From Allacma fusca (lineage: Eukaryota > Arthropoda > Collembola > Symphypleona > Sminthuridae): a stretch of 64,000 nt of DNA. Positions 13,541 through 27,066 of the stretch are shown one piece after another (position 1 is the stretch's first letter; every line of letters starts with the position of its first letter). The DNA is taken from positions 54,657,131-54,721,130 of the forward strand of contig OX359247.1 in the NCBI GenBank assembly GCA_947179485.1, written 5' to 3'. Under the pieces are notes generated by a model that saw nothing but the letters and a program-made list of their open reading frames with translations, was not told the origin of the DNA and did no database searches. Both the position numbers and the translations under genes were made by a program.

Positions 13541-15352
13541 ATGATGGAAGTTGTTCTGCCACCCACGGAGTGTGTTCTGGATCACATTACGTGCTTGTTG
13601 TGTCGTAAAATCCCGAACGATTCCTCATCCTCCATTTATTTGTGTACGAACAATCATTTGTTCTGCATCACTTGTTACTCCGGCGGAAGTGTCCGAGGGA
13701 AAAAATGTCGGATGACGGGATGTCAGGAGCAAGTGAAGAAGAGCATTGACCCTATCTTGCATGACATCTTCTTAAATAGTTTCTTTAATTGTGGTTACTC
13801 TCGATGCCCCGAAATTATTTTAGGAGGTGATTTGAAAACCCATCAGAATTTTTGCCACTACAGGTAAATACTAATAATTCATTTTTCTTACTTCTCCCTT
13901 CTTGGCAAAACTAGAATTTAATATTTTTATCTTACTTCATTTGTGGGAGAAAAATTTGACTTCCTCTGGAAAGCTTGTCTCCAAATTAACGACATCATAA
14001 TTTACACAAGGACAGGATTTTTTTAAAAATCCGCATCAGAATTCCCAACAAAATGGAATTGCATTTTTTTATCTCTCTTTGACAGGAAAAATATTTTGTG
14101 GGTTCCATTTAAAACAAAACTCTTTTCAAATTCTAGTAATAACTAGTGAAATGAACTCTTCATAATAGCACCTACATATAGCAAAACGAACCGAATTTCA
14201 CGTTCAAATATTTTTTCTCTTATGGAGTAAATGTCCTCAGCATAACCTCTTGTAGAGACTGCTCCCTGTATCTTGTTATTTGCAATATTGCATATTTCGA
14301 ACACTAATTCTTTCCAACAGATTTATGCTTGTTTGCCATTTTTAATTGTCAAAAGTATCAAGTTAAAAATACTGTGATTAATTACACTTTCCCAGCATAA
14401 CATTTTTAGATAACAGTTTACTGATAAAGTTTAAAGAACCTTGTGTGTCTGTAAAAAATCGAATTATCAAATTACATATGATGTGCCTTATTGATTTCAG
14501 GCCGATAGAATGTCCATCTTGCAAAGTATCCATTCAGTTTGAGAATTACATCCAGCATTTAGACTCGGACCACAAGGTCAACACCCCGGGTTACTTTTCC
14601 CTCGATGACTCCGTTCAAGATATTGCCGTTCATTTCCCCTGCCTTGATAACTATGGTAAGGCTCATCCCAATGATATTCTACAGTTAACCTTTAAAAAAA
14701 GATTATTATTATATTTGCCTTGTATATGTAAATAATAATTCTCTTGAATAAAATTGTACAGGAAATTCCGTAACTCACTACCACAAGTTTCAAGGGGAGC
14801 ATTTCTTCACGCATGTGATCATTAAACCGAAAGATATCTGTGTTTGGATTCAGTACTACGGGGATGCACGGAAGGAGGGGGATTTCATTACCAGAATATC
14901 CTTAAAAAATAATTACGTAATATTTCACAAAAGCAATTATTATTACCTATGCATATAAAATAGTGTAGTCACTACAGTAGTTCTTTAAACAAATTTGATG
15001 GGAATATTGTCGAGCAGGACTATTTATGAGACTATTAACAGACGTTGTAATTACATGTGATCAGGGCCACAGAACAGAGGTGACTACCCCGATCAATCCC
15101 ATTCATTCCAATTACAAGAATGTGCTGAAAACAGTGACCTACGCTCATTTCTCCAAGGAATTCTTGAAATGTTACCTCACGGAGCCCAACAACAATAATA
15201 ACGGTCATCTTCTGGCCCACCGGAAGGATTATAATGAAACTATGACTGGGGTAATCTCCCTCCAGATCAATTTCAGCTTCAATTACGTCGCCATTTTTAA
15301 CCGTAACTTATATTTTGAGCAGCAGGAAAATGGAATCCAGTCAGATTGCTAA
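13541..15352 (+). CDS. SINA/SIAH-like RING-type protein, last junction unresolved
   Basis: Coding segments: 13541-13863, 14501-14655, 14762-14916 and a last one from about 15018 to 15352. The first exon has a RING-like pattern (CLLC, then LCTNNHLFCITC, then KC and GC). Exons 1 and 2 together encode the SIAH-type double zinc finger (C..C, H..C, then IECPSC, H....H). This is followed by a beta-rich region in the position of the SINA substrate-binding domain. SIAH/SINA proteins are E3 ubiquitin ligases. Odd: exon 3 ends in phase 0 at its only good GT donor (14917), but the open frame of the last segment needs phase 1 after the CAG at 15015-15017. No GT-AG pair restores the frame, so the gene may be a pseudogene, use a non-canonical site, or carry an indel. 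AATAAA occurs at 15617-15622. Confidence 0.7.
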
Positions 15353-18300
15353 CAATTGTCAATAATGAGATGCAAAGGTCGAAGGGATTATTTATTCAGT
15401 GTATATTTATTCATTGCAATTATTATTGTTGTTCTCGTCCCTGTCTATAGCATGTATGTATATACAATCCTTGCACATCTTGTAATCATATACAATCACA
15501 TGTGCTCTCTTTCTGCGTATGTATAATTACGTGTCAGCATTGTATAAGATATGATGCAAATCCCATATAAACAAGTTGTGTTCCCACCTTGCGAACATGT
15601 GGCGTATACTTTTGGAAATAAAACAAGCTTCCTTTAATAAAAATCCAAATTATTTTCACTAGGAAATTTTTGTATTGAGATTATGCGACCTTATTGTTTA
15701 AATATAGTTAAGGATTGTGTAAAACAAAAATTGTAAATAAGGAAGGTACAGAGTACAGCGACTGGGAGTTTATGACCTTTGATGTGTTGGACTCAGATAA
15801 AATTTTGTTTCGTAATAGGCCAACGGTAAATGTGTGTATTCCATTGCGTACTGTGCTGAACATTACTGTATTTAGGTATCGAATATAAATATGTATCTAA
15901 ACATATTTATCATTGATAATACAGGAATACATCATGTACCTATATTTATACATGAGTATATTATGAAGCTATACCCAAGGAGTAAATCATCAGTAAAAAT
16001 TAGGAAAGACAAAAGTTTGTTCGTGCTTAACCCTACTCTGTTATTTAATTCCGCTTTTGCATGTAAAAATCGAATTTGTACTCCAAAACTACAAGCCCTA
16101 CGTTTATATTCACAGAGCTCTTTCCGCACTCCGCTCGTTAAAGCAGAACGAATAAAAGCATTTCCCATTTACTATGCCGAAGCCCCAGTCAGTATTAAAA
16201 TTGTGATGATGAATTACCTTCGACAAAAGTAATAACACCCACTCTGCATGAGGGATCCTGAAAGCATCAGATATAGTACGTTTTTCATATGCAGTCCACT
16301 CCCTTTACAAAAGACCTCTGACAGGCCCTCTCAGTTTAGCAGTCCTTTCCTCCCTCTCCTCAAAATTAGCATTGAAAAGAACGAGAGTCCATCCAAATTT
16401 TTTCTACACTACACAGAAACCTTTTTACAAAGGACCTCTTACGGGAAACGTAAACTGTACAAAGAAAAAATGTTAATAATAGGAAAATTAGCAATGACAT
16501 TTTGATGACTACGTGTCCAAAAAGAATGGTCATTGATCTAACAAGGATATATGTACATATGTCACTACATATAGCGAGAGCCTACAATGTATGAAGAATT
16601 ACCCGATGGAAGTAGCCCACTGGACATTGCGATCGAATTCTCCCTTGGAATGTATGTACATATGGGATATTTGCCATTGTGCTAAATTTCAAAAATACAT
16701 AAGTATGTACATATAGATAAGTGTATGTACCTTGCATTCGCACACAAATGCAATCCATAAACCCCAAGCATATATGAGTAGTTAATCGGTGAAAATCCAG
16801 AGCATCCGCTGCTCTTGTCCCACTTATTCCCAACTATGTATGTTGTGGGTCCTTACAAAATCGTGCAAACTCAATTTCGTACATACCAGCCCTAAACACT
16901 CGGAAAATACAAAGGTCTGTCTGTAGTCGAATATTATATGATGGTGCAATACATTTATATACCCCAGCTCATGGAGTTGAGGTAAAGGAAAGGAAAATCA
17001 GGTCACATGTTCCTGCGACTCAAGTGTAATTTAATGTTTGGAGTGCATGACGAGCGGACATGAAAATTCCCTCTGGAAAAGGCCATTTAAGTCAAGCGTC
17101 AACTCTAGAGAGGAAGCTCCAAGTATAAAATAAAACTTGCACTGTCCACAAATTATTTACATAGGATCCTTCATGGGAAAAATCTAATGAACAAAAGGAA
17201 TCAAGTGATGTCAAAATTAAATAAAGTATATAAAATTAAAGGGTGACCTTGCATTCGTACAATTTGTATTATTGGCTTCAATGTCTTCGTACTTGTAATT
17301 TGCTATATCTCACTCTATATATAAAGTAATAACATACAGTACTACCACTGCGCATGCAATTTCATGCCTCAAAACAAACCAGACATATACATATTTACAT
17401 ATGTACACATTGCTAATAGCACACCCAGGGAAATATTTTTTTCAGCCTCGTCTCATTAACTTTGACTGTATAGTCATAATAATTATACCTGACCCAGTGA
17501 ACTCAAAACAGAGTGACTCATGCCTCCTTCTAATTCTGCAGTAGCCGTCGACTGGAGAGGAACGTTTTGGACATTGTCCTCCTTCTTGTACTTACATAAA
17601 AAAAGATTCGAACGGTAAAAAAAAATATTAATAGGAAGTATCAAGATATTCAAATCACACGAACAGGGAAATTATTACACTTGTAATACAAAAGATACGG
17701 GTGAAAGAACCGGAACGAGAGTGGCCTTCTGTAACTGTACATTTTGAGGGTGAGTAACGTTTCCTCCTTTGAATCACAGCTCGTCATTACTCAACTGAAG
17801 GCAATGGCCTTCCCCAATTGTCTGGAGTGGGAATCGTCCACAGGTTGACTGACACACAGGTAGAAAAATCTCCCTGCATTTCTATACAGACGGGAGACTT
17901 TTCCGAGTAGAATTCCAGGTACATACAGGACGGAGATGGGAAATCGATAAACGAATACAGTAGGACTTGATCTGTGATCGCTTTCCCTATAACGACACTA
18001 CTACCCCTCTATAACGATCCAATGAGATTATCACAGAAGGAAAAATGTACGTGTTAAATTATAGCCCTATATGTAAGTAAGAACATTATACTGTAATGAC
18101 CATGCTTTCCTTGACGATGGTCCGAAATGGAATGTAGGGGGAGTGCCGTTGTAGTGAGAGTGAACTGCACTGTACATTTTAGGTTCCACTCCGGAAAGTG
18201 CAATATGGATTTTGTGCTTTGATGAGAGGAGCGGAGCTAAAAGGGAATAAGTATGAGATGGGAACATGCAATTTCTTTATTGACAATTTCAACTCTGGCC

Positions 18301-18668
18301 TGAGTCTTTCATTAAACTTCTTGGATTCCAGCCTTGTTAGTCAGTTGTTGTTGTTGTTGTGCTGAGAAAGTGCTGATAGTGTTTCAGTATCGAAGCTTAT
18401 GCGCTTCAACGTTTATGACAACTTGTGAGTTTTATTTAAGTCGGCCGTATCCTATACACTGTACAAAGACAGCGTGCCTTTTTGTGAGAATTAAAGGTCT
18501 GGGAAGAGATTAAGGACAGGACTGGTGGATTACTCACAGCTGTGTTTTATTTACAAAGGAGACAAATTATACTCTTTTTATTACTTCTTCAAAACTGGAC
18601 TTTAGCCTGGGCTTGTTATTTTTATAGGGACTAATTGAGCGTCTGGGAAGATTCCCTATCGTCCGAAA
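15353..18668. other. Intergenic; no firm gene
   Basis: SINA-like 3' UTR at the left. A 113-codon plus-strand frame (15891-16232) overlaps a minus-strand frame and looks like a repeat relic. Two coding-like minus-strand stretches (about 18260-18090 and about 17600-17480) are discussed as a finding. The right end, from about 18330, is probably the 5' UTR of the first CAP gene and has a short (GTT)n run at 18347-18360. Confidence 0.35.
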
Positions 18669-21600
18669 ATGTTCCAGAGTACGATGTATTCTACACGGGA
18701 GGTGATCGACGTCAATTACCATCCTGTTTTGCATAGTAACAGGTACGTCCCATTTATTTTTTACTATTTGTCAGAAATCAGATTTTAAATTAGGCCAAAT
18801 GTACAGCATATACATAGTTACTCATTTATTTTATCTCTCTGGGAGGAAGGAAAGCAAGGAGCCAATTAAAGTATAACGAAGCGCCACTAAAACCGAGCAG
18901 TAAAAACAATTTGGGGTTCTGAATTTACAGATAATTTCTTGAGATGCCTTTAAAATAAAAAAGAAATTAATCCCTGTATTGTATAGACATCCGGCTAAAT
19001 GTTTAGCAATTGTAGCTCACGTGCTTCTCCTAAACAACAAGTGTGCATATCGATTACAAACCTAGCTCTTCCCTCCCATATACCATAAATCCCATAGTTA
19101 GGTAAGAAATGCCAATGACGCTTGTTTTCTTTTAGGATTATTACAGAGTTTCAAAACACTGTTTTATTCCCATACAATTGTCATATGTTTGTCACTATTT
19201 CAGCTCAGGCCTGAGTATAGCTGACAGAGTCAGAGAAACTGAGTAATTTCTTGGGGCATATAATGTTAGGAATTTGTACTCTTCTTCACAAACGTTCTTT
19301 GGGCCCTCCACCAAGTTTTTGTAGGAAAGAGGTTTATCTAATAAAAGGGCTATACAAAACAACGTTATTGATTCATAGAGGTAATCTTTGTTCAGGAATA
19401 TGACCACTGAAATACAAAACTAAAATTTTTTTTATGCCAAAAAAACATTAGGGTTCCTATTCTTTTCGCCTTTAAAGACTCTCTTGTAAGAGCATTGGGG
19501 TATAATTGTTTCGAACATTTGCATTTATCACAATATTATTTTTTATGTTATAAAAGATTTTTTGAAGGGTCAAACTGTACAGGGAAGCTTTTATAGAAGG
19601 AATGCATTTTATATCCACCTAACTGAAATTTCCTTTGATTATTCTCAATAGTAACATTGAAATTAGGTGTGCTACTATAGGATTCCATATGTTTCGATAG
19701 CGTTATCCCTTACAGCTACGGTAGCGTACAAAAGTGAGGTTATTTCTTTCATTTAAACGAAATTGCAAGTTAATTTCAGGGCTGATGCGATAAGGTCAAA
19801 GTGAATGTGGTAAGAAAACCTGGAGGAAAGGATTACAAAATTGTGTGAAATTGTACATATATGCAGGATGGGATTTAAATTCCAGTACGATACCAAGCTG
19901 GAGAGACAAAAATAATTCATGTTAAATAATAAAAAAGTCTATCTCCAAAACCGCATACTGTAGTTATCTATCGGGACTTCTTTCACCATTGCCCTGATAA
20001 TGAACCGTTGGGAAATGTTGAAGACGTCACAACTTTTTACGACAGGATAATAATTAAATGTATTTATGCATGCATCCCGCTGGCTGCATACTATAATTAG
20101 GTACACATGTAGTTACTACTACTAATATTGTGGTGCAACCACAAATATTATTCCCCCTACAAATTGCCTCATACATAGATACGTTTCTACTAGAAACAAG
20201 TACGTTGGATTAATTAGTTTTTTTTAGAATACAGTATACTTTCGATGTAAGAGGCACACTTATAGGGGCAATTTTGGAGACGTTCATCCGTCCAATAATG
20301 TTAATTTTGGTCCTGACTCCAACAAATGTAGTGAACTCTCATTATGAGAGGTCCCTTAGTTAAGGGGGCAATATGTCTCCATGTAAATAAGGTAAAAGAA
20401 TTCCAGGAACGATAATGTTAAATTATTTCTCTTTAAAAAATAAACGTGAAATCATATCAAAGGTTCCTTTAGCAGGGATTGCTTACACAAATAGACAGAG
20501 ATGAACCAATACATTACGACGTCAACTATTCCTACTGTGCAATCTCAGAAAAACTCTAAAAGTAACAAATTTTGTCCATAAATGAAAAACATTTGCCTTT
20601 TTTCATGTATCTTATTATTTTCTCTCATGATAAATACTATGACAAATCATAATGTGTCTGTATCACTTTGCCCCAGTATAGCAGTATGTTCCTGTACGAA
20701 TCCCACATGGATTCAGGAGGATCTAACTCTGCAAGAATAAACTGTATTTAGTCATTTGTATTGAATTAGTCAGTTCCAAAGGAAACATATTGTTTTATTA
20801 CCGACATGGAACTCTGATTGTGGCGAAGGTGCTAAAATTAATAAATATAGACACAGACATACATCAGCCTATCGCACATTTAAATATGCATTAGATATGT
20901 ATTTTCAGATAAAAATTAAGCCAGCCCTATTCCCACTTTCGAATGCATTAGCATCCATATAAAATCCTTACCTCCAATTATATCCTCCTATGATTTGTGA
21001 ACATGAGCGTCGATCAAGATAATTGCAGATAAAATAAATTATGATTGAAAATGAGACCCAGAGCTAAAAATTGTTTTCCCCGTCCAAACTGTGCTCATTC
21101 CAGTTTTTCTCCCGGTTCAGGTATCATCACTACGCAGTCGACACTGCTGCCGACGGTCTCAAAGCTCTCAAGATCAAACAGAAGAAAATGCCAGACGAAA
21201 AAATTATCTCCAGCAATACTTCCACGGACACCAAGACCGTGGAAAATGCGGATGTAAGTTTTAATTGTGTTCTATTTTATATTTAAAAAAAATATTATTC
21301 GTAATACATTTCCGTTGAATAGAACCTCACTCAAAGTTAAATACCGTAAAGTTGTTATTTAATTAAATTGCATTTAGTTCTTGAGGGCATTCGTAATGAG
21401 AGGATTGATTATCATTTTAAAATAATTATTCTTATTTCTTACATTGAATTATTTCCTAGGGTACCAAGACCACCACAATCACAACCACAATTGTAGACAA
21501 ATACGCCGATGGACGTACTTCTACCAAGACTAAAGTCCAGACCATCACTGAAGGCATTAAACCTGCAGGGGCTGATGGGAAAAACGTTACCACTTTTAAG

Positions 21601-23613
21601 GGAGATGATGACATTAAAGCACATCAAAAAAGCGCCAAGAGGGTAAGGAAATAATGCTCCTATTAAAAATTATTGTCTTGTGATGAGCACTGAAATATCC
21701 CAAACTTGCACAATCCATTTGTAATAAGGGGAAGAATCTATGGAGCCCTAGCATTTTGTACACATTACTGCTATTATTGACTGAGAAAAAGCGACCATTC
21801 AATTTGCAAATAATTGCGTCTAATCATTGAAAAAAAACCACGTTGATTGACAAGAGCAGCCCTGAGGCCATGTCAAGCGTTACGAACTTAGCTGATTTGA
21901 GACTCTGGGACGTAAATAAATAGCTTAGGAAATAGTTTGGCCCCAAGTTCCACCCTAAACATAGTATACATACATACATACTAAACGGAGACAAACAACG
22001 TACTTATTTACGGTTGCTTTGAACACAGTACCCATAAGTAATGTGTGACTGATGTCACCCTTAATTTTAGGGGAATTTTATCGCAAGTCGGAGATTAAGT
22101 TTTATCCTTTGGCTCGGAATACTGCGGTTACATGAAGGTCTGTCAGATTCCAGGGAAAAATTATACACTGCTAAAATTCTAACTGTCATCACAATTCAGT
22201 CCTCACATAAATAAACGTGATAATTAGTAATCTTCTGAAATGGAACAACAATGGGAAGGTGATTACGTGCAATTATAAATGCCCATGTTTTACACAATTG
22301 CTGATGTTGAAGCCGACATTGACAAATTGGCTGACATCACGCATTCCCGGTTGCCCTCTTCAATTATTATTCCGGCAGAGCATGGCTGCCATGACTATAT
22401 ATCTAAATATACATGTATATATTTATCCAGTGTACATAATTGTTTAGAAACACTAAAGAGCATCTGCATAAAAATATAGGAAAAATATGGAGCTGGACCC
22501 ATAGGCAAAATAAACCTGATCATCGCATGTCCCATGTCAATTCCGACTGAAAAGATGTTTTTCATCTGACGTTGCTTGTACTTTATGTACTCGAATCAAA
22601 ATTCTGCCATTGATTAAATATATAGGTACAGTTGGCCCTGTCATGGTTTTATCGATCTCGGCGTTATTGTCTCACTGACATATTCCCTGTTTGTTTGTAT
22701 TACTCTCGTTGTTAACACTCTGTGTTTACACAAGGCTAGATATCGTTTTAAATGTAGGGACGTGTCCCAGTGATAACACTCCGCCTGAAACTAATTATAG
22801 AGATTGAGTCTTATGGAGACAAAGGTCAGGGAGATACAAATATGTTTGGGGCTTAGGATATTTTTCATAATGTGCTAAAACCATTTTTTTTCCTACTCTC
22901 AGGTCAAAGTGTCGTCAAGCAAGGAATTCTTGAAGGATGCCCTCAAGGCTCATAACAACTACAGGGACAAGCATGGAGTCAAGGATTTGTCATTGGATGA
23001 TGACGTGAGTGCTGTTGATTTGATCTGATCATATGTAATCGTTTTGTATATTTCAATCTCCTAACCAGATCTTCCAATGGTTCATATGGGTTTGTTTTTT
23101 TTTTTGCAATGACTCACAGTTATGCGCAGTAGCTCAAGCCTGGGCCAATGAGCTGGCTGAGAAAGACAAGATGGAGCATAGCAATAATGGCTATGGAGAA
23201 AATGTCTTCTGGACAAGTACTGCTGCGGTCAGTGGACCCCTCCCTGTGGACAGTTGGTATAAAGAAATCAAGGACTTTAACTTCAAGAAAGTCGATCATC
23301 AGCCAGGAACAGGTAGCTTTTTAATTATTATTGTCAATTACGTAAAAAACACTCTCGGATAATTTCGCCCTTAAATAGAGGGGAAAAAATTTGATGAGAT
23401 TTGCTCTGATCCAGAAAAAAAACAAATCATACTTATATTTTGTTTTCAATCCCAGGTCACTTCACTCAAGTTGTGTGGAAAGACTCGAAAAAACTAGGAA
23501 TTGCGTATGCTCAGGCAAAGAATGGTGGGGGAACTTATGTGGTTGCTAATTATGAGCCTGCAGGAAATTTCTTGGGTCAATACCCGGAAAATGTGATGCC
23601 CCTGAAAAAGTAA
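18669..23613 (+). CDS. GAPR-1-like CAP-domain protein with Thr-rich N-terminal extension (CAP copy 1)
   Basis: Exons: 18669-18742, 21121-21253, 21460-21642, 22903-23004, 23120-23312, 23456-23613; all phases agree; 280 residues. The last three exons encode a complete CAP domain: [49 protein letters not shown] and a final [20 protein letters not shown]. This is the GLIPR2/GAPR-1 pattern of cytosolic, membrane-associated CAP proteins rather than secreted venom-allergen types, and there is no signal peptide. The two His and two Glu of the CAP cavity are present. Before the domain lies an extension with a Thr-rich segment ([17 protein letters not shown]). AATAAA occurs at 23770-23775. Copies 2 and 3 lie downstream on the same strand. 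Confidence 0.9.
22300..22420 (+). pseudogene. Possible lipase-like exon relic in CAP copy 1 intron
   Basis: An open frame within the fourth intron reads [18 protein letters not shown] and then [12 protein letters not shown]. This recalls the C-terminal segment of acid lipases, in which an Asp-containing turn and a His-x-Asp-phe/tyr-Ile motif occur. There are no flanking exons and no obvious splice sites. It could be chance. Confidence 0.15.
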
Positions 23614-24648
23614 AGTATTGAAAAAGTTGATGAGTCCGGCAGGCGCTGCTTTGTATCCTTCCAGTCCAGTGTTGTTTAATCTGTGATTTGTTTGTAGCTG
23701 AATTTATATAATATTATGTAATTGTGGTGACCTTAGTAAAGGCCTTGTGCTGCTTATATAATGTTATTCAATAAAAACATATTGATGAGTCACTCATCCC
23801 AAGGATGCAAAAAAGGATTAATTTTGTAGTTGTTTTAAAACCCACATCTAAATTTTTGTATCGTTATTTGTACATATGTACGTGCTTTCCTGTAACTTTA
23901 TTTTATGGTTGTTCTGTTGTGTAATATTGAATGTCAGTAAATTGTAAGGTTGTAACACTATTTAATTATTGTGATGTTATTTTGTGTGACTAATTGAAAA
24001 ATGCAGTTATGGCAACATCATTTTATTTGGATTTATTTAGGTTCCGATTGTTCTAACACCTACACAGGCTATGCTATATAGTGTGCATTGATAGTGAGAA
24101 TTGACTGATTGCGACAGTTTTAATATTATTTCCCCCAGTCGTTGTAACTATCCCTATTTGCAAATAATAACTTGTGATTTGTTGGTTCCTTCAAAATATG
24201 TAGCGCTAAAATAATTTTTTTCAACTCATTACACACTTCATTACATTTGGAAGCCACAGGGTGATTTGACACACTAGAAGGAGAGATATTCCTGCGAAAC
24301 TATAAATCTCTCCATAAAATCATGCATAGCACTAACGTTTAAAAATAAAAAAAACGGGGGAATTTTGGCGTTTAAACATATGGTTCATGGTTTTATTTTT
24401 TTTATTTGTTACTTCAGCAAACATTACAAGGGCATATAAAACTGACTCAGGCCGAATTCCGGGGGAAATGTGGGACATCTTCGAGAGCAATCATCCTGCA
24501 GACAGCATATAATCAATTCATTATCTTACTTAAGAACTATTCCTTTTGCATAAATGGTAATCAGTAGTATTGACTCTGACTAGTAATTATCAGTAGGCAC
24601 ATAATGAATGAACGTGTATGATTTTCCCTACAAGAGTTGAAGCTCAAC
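23614..24648. other. Convergent intergenic region
   Basis: 3' UTRs of CAP copy 1 (plus) and the SLC17-type gene (minus; AATAAA candidates on the minus strand near 24390). Nothing else seen. Confidence 0.5.
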
Positions 24649-27066
24649 TTAAATGACCCACCTATCAATCTGCTGCTCCAAATCACTGGGGTTTTGAATG
24701 ACCCAGTTAATAGCAATTTGTTGATTAACACACGCCACTTCCTTCCCATCCTTCTCATTTTCCCCACGATTCCACTTCTGCTCCTTCCCTGATGCCATGA
24801 GAATGTAAATTAGATTCCCAACGAAACAAATAGCAGCTGCTACGATGAACACAATTCTCCAGTTTTCTAAAGACGGCTTCAAAGAGAAAAAATATTTTGA
24901 AACTTATCCTTGAAATGCATTGCAGTCTTAAAGTTTTGTCATAAAGTCTTAGGAAATTAATTTAAGAAATTACATTTCCTTTCAAGATATACCCTGCCAT
25001 CCACGGAGCTCCGAACCCGGACAATGTGGCGAAGGTATTGGTGACACCCATAAGAATAGAGGCGTAGTTGGGAGCAATATCAATCAGATTGATAATAACT
25101 CCTCCGAGCAATGACCCATAGGCCCCCATTGCCAAACTAAGCAATACAGTTGTGGCAGTTCGGTCACAGCCGGAGTAAGCAACTCCAAGCATGGCCGCTG
25201 CTGAACCCCAAAGACCTTTGAATACAAATTAAAATTAAATCCTGAGGATCTAATTCGCAATTAAGTTTCATTACAGTGACCGCACAATAAACGGCCAGAC
25301 ATGTGAAAGTACCGATGGTATTGCAGGATTTCCGAACCGTAACAACTGATACAAAGTTCCTCTCAATGAGCCAGTCTCCTATTTGGGTGACGACGATGGT
25401 GACGACCCAAGACAGTAAATGCGGAAACGCTGACAATAAACAATTCTGAAAAAAAGTATAAAATCAGAATTAAAATCTTTCTATTCATTAGACACATTAA
25501 GCCGTATTTTAAAAATTGTATACAGATTGCTTAGTCTTAATACCTGCTGCATATCAAAACGCAACACCGTCTTCATGTAAGTAGGTATTTCATGTAAAAG
25601 CGTATACATTCCCCAAGTCTCCAAAGTTTGGCACAACAGAATCCCCCAGAAAGGAACTGACACGAGGATACTTCTCCATGGAGTTGGTGGTTTCTTCTGT
25701 AAAAATATATGCACACAAATGTAACTTTTATGGTATTGTAATTAGTAAATAGTTAGAGCTCAAGGAATATTCCAGAGTAGGATATCCAAATAAAAATACT
25801 AAATAAGAATATACAGTAAGCCAACGAACCTCCTTATCCCTCCATGTGTTATCAAAAAGTGAGGCTGAAATATAGTCAAGTTCATCCGCCGAAATCCTCG
25901 GATGATCATTTGGGGTGTCGTAAATTAACATGGCCCAAAATACGAACCAAATTATTGCAAGGGCCCCGCTGGCATAAAATACCACGGGCCATCCAAAGTA
26001 ATGAGTTATGTATCCCGACAGTGTCATTATTATTGACGTGCCCAAACTCATGCCTGGAAAATAAAACCCGATTGTTAAAGTCTGTTTCTTACCACTTATT
26101 AATTATTACAATAACAATTTAAATCAGAGAGTAATAGATACAGCCCGAAATTGTTATATAAATTACAGCTTGTGATCCCATTGTAAAAGCATTGCTTCAT
26201 AAAATCAAGCCTTACTTTTCAATCCTGACCGACGAATAAAATTCAATTCGTATTTTAAAATTGTTTTGAGAGCCTTATTTAATTTCTGTAGAGCTAACCG
26301 GCATAAACTGCTGCTGATAATTTGCTACGCTCCTCAATGGGGACCCAGACTGCAAGCATCGCATGCATTGAGGGCATTGTTACTCCCTGTGAACCATTAG
26401 AAAACATTTTAGGAATACTTAAACAAACTTTCTTAAAACTAAAATACAAGAGATGTGTTTTTTAAAATAAAAATAAATATAGGTCTAACTCCAGTACCTC
26501 CCCGAGTCCTTGAATAATCCGGCAAGCAATTAAAGCTTCTTTGCCCATGTTGGCAGCAAAAGGAGTGAGTAGTGTAAATATTGCAGTAGTTAACAGTCCA
26601 ATGCCCAAGGGCCATTTCCCCCCAAATCTCTGCCCCAAATACCCTCCAGGAAGCTGAGTTAGAATATACCCCCAAAAGAAACTCCCCAAAATGATCCCTT
26701 GCTCCTCCTCATCCCAACTGAATTCCCCATTGGTGCTCCACGAAGCCTCATCTTTGTTGGCCTGCTCTTCATTGGGGTCTTTCTGGGCTCCCCTTCCAAG
26801 AGCAATTGTCATTCGGCCAGAACTATTCCCATTCTCATCATCGATCTGAATACTGTGAATTTTAAGGCTCTTCCACTGCTCCTGCTCGTCCGGGATCTTC
26901 ATATGAGGACATTGATCAACTTTAAAGATGGGCACGCGTTCTTCCTGAGTTGACATGGAGGAATTGGTCATGGCGACGATTGCCATCGAGAGATTAAATC
27001 TCATTGAGTAAGAGATGGCGAAAGCAAGGAAACCTAGGAGTGTTAACGTATGCCGAGCTCCCCATC
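24649..27066 (-). CDS. SLC17-family MFS anion/phosphate cotransporter (sialin-like); first exon not located
   Basis: Exons, transcript order: 27066-26498, 26386-26299, 26053-25830, 25696-25544, 25445-25301, 25215-24974, 24876-24649. These give about 549 residues; phase 1 at 27066 requires a short upstream exon that I could not identify. Family marks: SMRFNLSMAIVAM in TM1; a long luminal loop with TNSS; GSFFWGYILTQLPGGYLGQRFGG; IIQGLGE followed by GVTMPSMHAMLAVW across a splice; IDIAPNYASILMGVTNT; and a final exon with W..VF and a hydrophobic helix. These fit a 12-TM SLC17 carrier of the insect inorganic phosphate cotransporter / sialin group, moving organic or inorganic anions with Na+ or H+. 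The exact substrate cannot be told. The junction at 25301 (phase 1) was chosen because it gives the family spacing FTCLWGSAA. Confidence 0.88.

Noticed and set aside
15891..16232. 113-codon plus-strand frame
   Set aside because: It overlaps a minus frame of similar quality, has no domain and looks like repeat sequence.
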